A stretch of 9,931 bases of DNA, from the NCBI GenBank assembly GCA_017503945.1, contig JAFVSB010000176.1, forward strand, positions 1-9,931, given 5' to 3'. Source of the stretch: Clostridia bacterium (GTDB taxonomy: Bacteria; Bacillota; Clostridia; UMGS1810). This document shows positions 1 to 5,625 of this stretch, one piece after another. Position 1 is the first letter of the stretch, and the number at the start of each line of letters is the position of its first letter. The translations under genes and the position numbers were made by a program. Under the pieces are notes generated by a model that made no database searches, was not told the origin of the DNA, and saw only the letters and a list, made by a program, of their open reading frames with translations.

Positions 1-3
1 ATA

Positions 4-1425
4 TTATTTCAGCAATGACACTGCATCACCTATTGTTTTTTCAAAAGCTTCTTTGCCATATTTATCAACTTCGGATTTGTTTTTTTCGCCATGTGTAAGA
101 CAGCCTGCACCGCCTATACACCCGCCTATGCAAGCCATACCTTCGATGAAGTTTGCATCCAGCACATTTTTTCTCTTTTTTAAAAGGGCAAGCCTGCACT
201 GCTCAATGCCGTCGCAGGCAATTGCCTTGAGGTCAAAGCTTATGCCCTGCTCCTTTAATCCCTGAGCCACTGCGTCGCTAAGACCACCCGAACGGGCGAA
301 AATTCTGCCGAAATACGAGGCATTGTCGAGCACATCTTCTTCAAGTGTTGTGATGTCGATATCGCGGCTGTCAAAAAGAGCCTGCAGCTCTTCAAAGGTG
401 AGCACTGCATCAACATATGGCTTTACTTCATCAAGCTGAGCTTCGGCCTTTTTGGCTGTGCATGGTCCTATGAACACAACTTTAGCATCTTTGTGAGTTT
501 CTTTGATATATTTTGCCAAAGTTGCCATGGGTGAAAGATTGTGCGACACAAAAGGCAAAAGGTCAGGAAATTCTGATTTGATATATGCCACAAAAGCAGG
601 ACAGCACGAGCTTGTGAGAAAACCTTTTTCGCTGAGCTCCTTTGACTCTGCCTGAGCCACCATATCAGCTCCGAGAGCTGCCTCTATCACAGTGAAGAAG
701 CCAAGCTTTTTAAGCCCTGTTATCACCTGACCGAGCTTTGCATAGGTAAACTGGCTGGATATAGACGGAGCAACCATTGCATATACCTTGTTTTTTTGAT
801 TGTTTTCGCTTTTTTTGATGATGTCGATGACATTTAGTATGTATGATTTATCGGTGATTGCTCCAAACGGACACTGATACACACACGCTCCGCAGCTTGT
901 GCACTTGTCACGGTCGATTGATGCTGCATTGTCTTCATTTATAGAGATGGCTTTAATTTTGCATGCCACCTGACATGGGCGTTTGCGGTTGACTATTGCC
1001 GAATATGGGCACACCTTGGCACACATTCCGCACTCCACACATTTGGATTTATCTATGTGGGCAACATGGTTGTGGTCAAATGATATTGCACCCTTTTTGC
1101 ACACATCTTCGCAGCGGTGAGCCAGGCATCCTCTGCACGAATCGGTCACTTCATATCCCGCAGCAGGGCACTCATCACAGGCGATGTCGATAACCTCAAT
1201 CACGCCGTGGGCATCTTTGCCTATGCCCATTGCAAGCTTGACGCGCTCTGCCAGGATTGCCCTTTCTTTATATACGCAGCAGCGCATGGTAGAGGTTTTG
1301 CCGCTTACTATCATTTCGGGAATATCGAGCACATTTTCAAGCAAGGTGTTATTCCATGCCTGACGCGCCACTTCTCTGAGCACTTTGTATTTGAGGTGTT
1401 GCACCTTTGTGTCAAATTTTCTCAT
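4..1425 (-). CDS. [FeFe] hydrogenase, group B-like, with multi-cluster ferredoxin N-terminus
   Basis: A 473-residue iron-only hydrogenase, probably catalysing reversible H2 formation with reduced ferredoxin or a similar low-potential donor in the cytoplasm. The H-cluster motifs are visible: L1 TSSCCPAF (271-278, Cys274/Cys275), L2 GPCTAKKAE (320-328, Cys322) and L3 EGMACIGGC (428-436, Cys432/Cys436). Cys274 matches the proton-relay Cys and Met430 the conserved L3 Met of catalytic enzymes; L2 has GPC where group A enzymes have MPC. The N-terminal half is Cys-rich: CxxC-x4-C-x3-C at 97-109, classic CxxCxxCxxxCP motifs at 129-140 and 175-186, and extra Cys at 49, 50, 83, 86, 151 and 155, so three or more Fe-S clusters are likely. 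Residues 1-80 are not a ferredoxin fold I recognise. The start is supported by AAAGGAG eight bases upstream. It is the last gene of the five-gene operon, 21 bases after the phosphatase. No flavin- or NADH-binding subunit is encoded nearby, arguing against a bifurcating HydABC enzyme. Group B assignment rests on motif style, not a tree. Confidence 0.9.
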   Translation of the reverse strand: MRKFDTKVQHLKYKVLREVARQAWNNTLLENVLDIPEMIVSGKTSTMRCCVYKERAILAERVKLAMGIGKDAHGVIEVIDIACDECPAAGYEVTDSCRGCLAHRCEDVCKKGAISFDHNHVAHIDKSKCVECGMCAKVCPYSAIVNRKRPCQVACKIKAISINEDNAASIDRDKCTSCGACVYQCPFGAITDKSYILNVIDIIKKSENNQKNKVYAMVAPSISSQFTYAKLGQVITGLKKLGFFTVIEAALGADMVAQAESKELSEKGFLTSSCCPAFVAYIKSEFPDLLPFVSHNLSPMATLAKYIKETHKDAKVVFIGPCTAKKAEAQLDEVKPYVDAVLTFEELQALFDSRDIDITTLEEDVLDNASYFGRIFARSGGLSDAVAQGLKEQGISFDLKAIACDGIEQCRLALLKKRKNVLDANFIEGMACIGGCIGGAGCLTHGEKNKSEVDKYGKEAFEKTIGDAVSLLK

Positions 1426-1446
1426 AATGTTTTCTCCTTTGCGCCA

Positions 1447-2619
1447 CTAAAAATAACTTACCTTGATGCGTTTGCCCATCTGCTTGAGACATTTTGACAA
1501 TTCTTCAACCAGATTCATTTTGATGTTGAATGTGATGGGAAGTTCGGGATTTTGATGAGCAGGATTCACCGCTCTGCCCACATAAAAGTTGATGTCGGTG
1601 GCTTCTTCAAACAAAAGCTGACAAATGAGCGAGGCTCCGTCACGCTTGAAGTTCCAATGCTCATACTTTTCGTTTTTGTCAAGATAATCCCTGGCATATT
1701 CCAGCACCCGGTTCACCGTGATAACCCCCTCTGTGACAAGGTCCACTCCGTCTATTTTTGCAATGGGAGGAATATCAGAATCGCCAAAATCAAGACTTGC
1801 CTGAAGCTTTTTGCCCAGATACTTTGCCGCAATGGATGATGTGGTGCCACCGCATATTATGTGCTTTCCCTCTTTTGAGAAAAACAGTGACATCATTCTG
1901 TCGCAGTCGTCACGGTTTGCAGGAGGGCCAAAGAGCATGTTCATGGGCTCTCTTTTTCGTATTTTTACAATGCAGGCAGTGGCATCATCGCCGGGTTTTT
2001 CGCCATAGAGCCTGTTACATTCATCTACCAAAATTGTAGACAAAGTCTTGGCGGTAAAACCGCTTACTGCCATTGTTTCCATAAATGATATAATATCTTC
2101 TCTCTTCCAGCCGAAATTGTATGCCATGCCTATGCCCGCATGGGGGCATCCGTCACTCATAGCCACGAAGATGTCATTTTCCTGCAAGCGGATTGATGTT
2201 TTATAAAGCTTTTTGCCGCCAATGTTCATTTCCACACGGGGATATTCATAGTTTTCACCATTTCTTATAACAATCACATGAGGATTGTCATATTGTATGA
2301 TTTCGGCAAATTCGTTTTCTTTTATATGTATGATAGTGAAGGTGGAATATGCCACTCCCCGCACCGAACACACAGGCAACGTGGCGGCAATGGTCTGCAC
2401 ACATTCCTCAATGGGGAGTCCTTCTGCCATCATAGTGGATATTATCTTTGATGTGAGAGTGGAAAGAATGCTCGCCTTCACTCCGCTTCCCAGGCCGTCG
2501 GCAAGCACAATGACGGTGGATGCTTCGTTTTGCTCTACAATATCCACATGATCTCCGCAAAGCTGCTCTCCGTAATGATTTATACTTTTGTACCCTATAT
2601 CTGCACACAAATCATTCAT
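1447..2619 (-). CDS. SpoIIE-family PP2C-type serine phosphatase with extra C-terminal domain
   Basis: A 390-residue predicted cytoplasmic protein phosphatase. Residues 1-222 carry the metal-binding signature of SpoIIE/PP2C phosphatases: CGDH (21-24), DGLGSG (41-46), SDG (155-157) and GDDATA (210-215); Asp23, Asp41, Asp156 and Asp211/Asp212 are the expected Mn/Mg ligands. There is no transmembrane segment, unlike sporulation SpoIIE. Residues about 226-390 form a second domain beginning GPPANRDDCDRM and containing CGGTTSSIAAKYLGK (256-270); I do not recognise its fold. The start codon overlaps the end of the PAS hydrogenase gene by eight bases and has AAAGGAG ten bases upstream, so the two are translationally coupled. 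In this family the usual substrate is a phosphoserine on an anti-anti-sigma factor, but none is encoded here. By context the phosphatase is probably the output of the H-cluster/PAS sensor upstream. It matches the phosphatase of hfs-type clusters. The phosphatase call is firm; the partner and target are inferred. Confidence 0.9.
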   Translation of the reverse strand: MNDLCADIGYKSINHYGEQLCGDHVDIVEQNEASTVIVLADGLGSGVKASILSTLTSKIISTMMAEGLPIEECVQTIAATLPVCSVRGVAYSTFTIIHIKENEFAEIIQYDNPHVIVIRNGENYEYPRVEMNIGGKKLYKTSIRLQENDIFVAMSDGCPHAGIGMAYNFGWKREDIISFMETMAVSGFTAKTLSTILVDECNRLYGEKPGDDATACIVKIRKREPMNMLFGPPANRDDCDRMMSLFFSKEGKHIICGGTTSSIAAKYLGKKLQASLDFGDSDIPPIAKIDGVDLVTEGVITVNRVLEYARDYLDKNEKYEHWNFKRDGASLICQLLFEEATDINFYVGRAVNPAHQNPELPITFNIKMNLVEELSKCLKQMGKRIKVSYF

Positions 2620-4297
2620 CAGCTATAGACTCCTTTAGTTTAGCAAGTGCTATTTTTGTTTCGGCAGCGGTTTCACCAAGCAGTGATGCTATTTCCTGCA
2701 CTATGCGCATCTGCTTATCGACCACCTTGTCGGCAACCTCCATGGTCTGACGGCTGATGTTTTCCTTCTTTTCGCGTTCTTTTTCTTCGTCGGTAACATC
2801 GCGCATTATGCCAATGAGCATGTGAGAATCATTATCATATACGATGGTTTGTTCCACATATCGCTTATATTCTGCCAGATACACTCTTTGATTGCGCACA
2901 TCCCGGCCTGTTCTTTTTACTTCCATAAATACAGACGGGTCAAGAATTCTGATTACCTGATCACCGAGAATGTCTGTGTCGTAACGGATGTTCATTATTT
3001 TTCGTGCGGCTTCGTTGATCTGCTGCACTTCAAGATTTTCGTTGAGCACGATGATTCCGTTGGGAGTGTTTTTGACAATAGAATCCGAAAAGCTCTCGGC
3101 TTTGTCTTTTAAAAACGGCAGACACATTGATATCTCTGCCTTGCCCTGGCAAACTGCAATGGCTTTGTCGCGGCAGGTGTTGTAGCCGCAAGAGCCGCAG
3201 TTGAGCTCATCGGAGGGTTTGAATTTGCCCATCTGACGAAGAACTGCATTTATTTCTGACTCTGAAGGTTTTGAGAGGCGATGCTCTATGTATTCAAAAT
3301 TCTTTCTGAGCTCAAATGATGATGGCTGAACCACATCAAAATCTTTCTCTCCTGCAAAGGATGACACTGTCACATAGTCCATAACGGGCGAACGGTGGTA
3401 TTTTTCCATCACAGGTCCTCCCACACAGCTGCCCACACAAGCTGACATTTCAATGAAGCATTTGTGAACTTTGCCGTTTTCTATATCGCGCAGTGCACTG
3501 ATGCAGTTTTCAACTCCGTCGAGTGCCATATATGTGTACTCGTTTGAGTCCGTTGCCATAGTTTTAAGAATTCCTCCCGTTGTGGGGAAAAAGCGTGCAC
3601 GGCTCTCAGGGTTGGAGTCTATCTGATGGTTGATTTCTATATTTTCTTCTTTGAGCCAATTGGTGAGTTCTTCAAAGGTGAGGACTGCATCAACTATGCC
3701 TTCGTAGTGCTCGGCTTCATCTTTTTTGGCAACACAAGGACCAATGAACACCGTTTTTGCATTGGGAAATCTCTTTTTTATGTCGCTGCAATGAGCCTGC
3801 ATCGGAGACACAACATCTGCCAGATATTCAAGCTCTTTTGGAAAATATTTCTGAATGAGAAGATTGATGCTGTGGCAGCACGAGCTTATGATGATGTCGC
3901 GGCCATCTTCTTTAATCATTTTTTCATATTCGTTTTTTACCATAGTGGCGCCGATTGCCGTTTCTTCCACATCATAAAAACCAAGCTTTTGGAGTGCTTC
4001 TTTCATGGCGCCTATGCCCACAGCGTCATAATTTGCCACAAATGACGGTGCAAGACTCACAATCACGGGGTCACCGCTTTGCAAAAACACCTTTACTTTT
4101 TCGGTTTCGTCTACTATTTGCTTGGCATTTTGAGGGCACACCACAAAACACTGACCGCACAAAATGCACTCATTGCCTATAATATGTGCCTGATTGCCCG
4201 AAAATCTTATTGCCTTTACAGGGCAGTGGCGAATGCATTTGTGACAGTTTCTGCAATTGGATTTTTTTAGTGTCAAACAATTGGGCATTTTTGTCAT
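2612..4297 (-). CDS. Sensory-type [FeFe] hydrogenase with PAS domain (HydS/group C-like)
   Basis: A 561-residue soluble protein. Domains in order: a 2[4Fe-4S] ferredoxin (Cys15/18/21/25 and Cys44/47/50/54); the H-cluster domain, about 75-300, with L1 SSCCHS (138-143), L2 GPCVAKKDE (186-194) and L3 EMSACVGSC (283-291); a CxxC-x4-C-x7-C four-iron motif (Cys367/370/375/383) like that of RnfB and corrinoid proteins; a PAS domain, about 401-503; and a charged helical tail, about 504-561, likely a coiled coil. All H-cluster Cys ligands are present (141, 188, 287, 291), but the usual Pro of L1 is His142 and the L3 Met is Ser285. PAS-bearing group C proteins are regarded as H2 or redox sensors, not bulk enzymes. 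It overlaps the gene before it by four bases (ATGA) and the phosphatase after it by eight. A start three codons later, at 4288, has better spacing from AAAGGA and is a real alternative. The sensory role is inferred from domain order and context. Confidence 0.9.
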   Translation of the reverse strand: MTKMPNCLTLKKSNCRNCHKCIRHCPVKAIRFSGNQAHIIGNECILCGQCFVVCPQNAKQIVDETEKVKVFLQSGDPVIVSLAPSFVANYDAVGIGAMKEALQKLGFYDVEETAIGATMVKNEYEKMIKEDGRDIIISSCCHSINLLIQKYFPKELEYLADVVSPMQAHCSDIKKRFPNAKTVFIGPCVAKKDEAEHYEGIVDAVLTFEELTNWLKEENIEINHQIDSNPESRARFFPTTGGILKTMATDSNEYTYMALDGVENCISALRDIENGKVHKCFIEMSACVGSCVGGPVMEKYHRSPVMDYVTVSSFAGEKDFDVVQPSSFELRKNFEYIEHRLSKPSESEINAVLRQMGKFKPSDELNCGSCGYNTCRDKAIAVCQGKAEISMCLPFLKDKAESFSDSIVKNTPNGIIVLNENLEVQQINEAARKIMNIRYDTDILGDQVIRILDPSVFMEVKRTGRDVRNQRVYLAEYKRYVEQTIVYDNDSHMLIGIMRDVTDEEKEREKKENISRQTMEVADKVVDKQMRIVQEIASLLGETAAETKIALAKLKESIADE

Positions 4298-4554
4298 TTC
4301 CTTTCATCAGAAAATTGCGACAGTACATTTTGTGTGAAGAATTCTTTAAAGTTTTCTTTTGTTACTCCTGTGTGTATGTCATCATCTATCTGCACTGTCA
4401 CTCCGAGCCTGTTGCATTTGCCTATGCAAAAGCTTCCCGAAAGAGCAACTTCATCTTCAAGACCGTGTTTTTCTATATATTCTTTAAAAAGCTCCACGAT
4501 TTCACCCGAGCCCTTGAGATGGCAAGAACTGCCCACACATATCTGAATAAGCAT
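4294..4554 (-). CDS. Thioredoxin-like [2Fe-2S] ferredoxin domain protein (NuoE C-terminal-like), second copy
   Basis: An 86-residue protein with the four-Cys pattern of thioredoxin-fold [2Fe-2S] proteins: CVGSSC (Cys6, Cys11) near the N-terminus and CIGKC (Cys43, Cys47) in the middle. This is the fold of the C-terminal part of NuoE and of the hydrogenase subunits HydC/HndA. The N-terminal helical domain of full NuoE is absent, so it is a free-standing cluster domain. It starts one base after its paralogue ends, preceded by AAAGGTG, and its stop overlaps the hydrogenase start as ATGA, so it belongs to the same operon. It probably passes electrons to or from one of the two hydrogenases, or keeps the sensor poised; this role is inferred. 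It lacks the fifth Cys of the first copy. No NuoF-type flavoprotein partner is encoded nearby. Confidence 0.87.
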   Translation of the reverse strand: MLIQICVGSSCHLKGSGEIVELFKEYIEKHGLEDEVALSGSFCIGKCNRLGVTVQIDDDIHTGVTKENFKEFFTQNVLSQFSDERK

Positions 4555-4555
4555 G

Positions 4556-4798
4556 TTATTTCACCTTTGCCAAAACTTCGGCTTTGAAAAATTCGTCTAC
4601 GGTGTCGGGAGTAACAGAAAATAGCTTGTCATCTACCGACACACACACTCCCTGCTGACATTTGCCCATGCAAAAGGTGCCTCCGAGCTCCACTTTGTCA
4701 CCAAGGTTATTTTGGCCTATAAGATATTGAATCTGTTCTACTACCTGACGCGAGCCCTTGATATGGCAAGAGCTGCCTATACATACTGTTATTTTCAT
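4556..4798 (-). CDS. Thioredoxin-like [2Fe-2S] ferredoxin domain protein (NuoE C-terminal-like), first copy
   Basis: An 80-residue protein starting MKITVCIGSSCHIKGS. Cluster ligands are Cys6 and Cys11 (CIGSSC) and Cys43 and Cys47 (CMGKC); a further Cys52 lies five residues on. The spacing equals that of the next gene and both carry SSCH-KGS, so the two are clearly paralogues. The start was chosen at the ATG of 4798-4796 because AAAAGGAG lies nine bases upstream. The frame is open nine codons further to a TTG, but that would put the ribosome site inside the gene and the first codon inside a hairpin. It is the first gene of the hydrogenase operon, 62 bases after the kinase-fold gene. A role as a small electron carrier for the hydrogenase or sensor is inferred from fold and position. 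Confidence 0.87.
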   Translation of the reverse strand: MKITVCIGSSCHIKGSRQVVEQIQYLIGQNNLGDKVELGGTFCMGKCQQGVCVSVDDKLFSVTPDTVDEFFKAEVLAKVK

Positions 4799-4821
4799 AT
4801 TCTCCGTCTCCTTTTTTATAT

Positions 4822-4850
4822 GCAAAGCTCTGCAAAGAGCAGAGCTTTGC
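4822..4850 (-). repeat. Perfect inverted repeat (RNA hairpin) ahead of the hydrogenase operon
   Basis: GCAAAGCTCTGC and its exact complement GCAGAGCTTTGC form a 12-bp stem with a five-base loop. It sits in the 62-base gap between the kinase-fold gene and the first [2Fe-2S] gene, about ten bases before the latter's ribosome site. On the transcribed strand it is followed by ATATAAAAAAGG and not a U tract, so it is not a standard intrinsic terminator. It may be an mRNA processing or stability element separating the adhE-kinase and hydrogenase messages. Confidence 0.7.
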
Positions 4851-4860
4851 TATTTACTCT

Positions 4861-5610
4861 TTATTCGTAATCAACAACATCTACCCACGAAAGCAAAAAT
4901 TCGCGTTCTTTTTCGTTGCCTTTTACCGACTGTGACGCTGCCACAATCGGCATCCATTTTTGCACATATTGTTTGGCTGTGTTGCTTTTTTTGCAGAATA
5001 TGTCGAGGTATTTTTTGGCTCCTTCAATGTCACCATCAAGCCAGAAAAGCAAATATGTTCTTGCGGCATCTGCCGAAGCATTGCCCTGAGTTGCATGTGC
5101 CCAATCTATGATAAAGGGAGTGCCGTCGTGCGTGATAATGATGTTTGACGGATTAAAGTCACCATGGCACACCTTGTTGTGTTTGGGCATGCCTTCGAGG
5201 CGTGTGTGAAGATCGTAGCGGGTGGTTGCGTCAAGCTCTGTCATGCATATTTTTCTGTTCATTTTGTCTTTGAGCTTGCCTAAAAGAGGGCAGGTTTTGG
5301 AGTTTACCTCAAGCTGCAAATCTACCAAAAGATTAAGATATTTTTCTTCGTTATCTGCATCTTCTTCCATAATCTGAGCAAGAGTTTTGCCTTTTATATA
5401 TTCTGTCACAATTGCCCATTTTCCTTCAATGGTGGTGATTTCTAAAATTTTTGGAATATTGAGTCCCGTTTCCTCTATTCTTGCCTGATTGAGAGCTTCA
5501 TTGAGGACATCTGCTTTGGAATAATCTTCACCAAACACTTTGATACATCTGTCGCCGTCACGATAAATGGTTTTGTTATTTCTTACTGCAATAACTCTGT
5601 CAAGTTTCAT
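4861..5610 (-). CDS. APH/choline-kinase-fold phosphotransferase, substrate unknown
   Basis: A 249-residue protein of the aminoglycoside phosphotransferase superfamily (PF01636-like). Visible motifs are a probable ATP-binding Lys24 in CIKVF, a hinge-like TEYIKGKTL (69-77), the catalytic loop CHGDFNPSN (148-156; Asp151 is the likely base, Asn156 a metal ligand) and IIDW (167-170; Asp169 the second metal ligand). The family phosphorylates small hydroxyl compounds such as aminoglycosides, choline, homoserine, fructosamine or methylthioribose; nothing here picks one, and an antibiotic resistance role should not be assumed. It is somewhat short for a classical APH but intact. AGGAGG lies nine bases upstream of the ATG, and the gene begins 15 bases after the adhE stop with no terminator between, so it is probably co-transcribed with adhE. 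Why a small-molecule kinase follows adhE is unclear. Confidence 0.85.
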   Translation of the reverse strand: MKLDRVIAVRNNKTIYRDGDRCIKVFGEDYSKADVLNEALNQARIEETGLNIPKILEITTIEGKWAIVTEYIKGKTLAQIMEEDADNEEKYLNLLVDLQLEVNSKTCPLLGKLKDKMNRKICMTELDATTRYDLHTRLEGMPKHNKVCHGDFNPSNIIITHDGTPFIIDWAHATQGNASADAARTYLLFWLDGDIEGAKKYLDIFCKKSNTAKQYVQKWMPIVAASQSVKGNEKEREFLLSWVDVVDYE

Positions 5611-5625
5611 TTTTTCATCCTCCTA

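Noticed and set aside
4..4798. Possible bifurcating HydABC hydrogenase or complex I fragment
   Set aside because: The [2Fe-2S] proteins lack the N-terminal part of NuoE, and there is no NuoF/HydB-type flavin and NADH subunit. The operon fits an hfs-like arrangement better.
4822..4850. Intrinsic terminator for adhE and the kinase-fold gene
   Set aside because: The stem is good, but the transcribed strand continues with ATATAAAAAAGG, so the U tract required for intrinsic termination is missing.
4861..5610. Aminoglycoside resistance gene
   Set aside because: Only the general APH fold is visible. There are no mobile elements or other resistance genes, and the gene is embedded in a fermentation locus.
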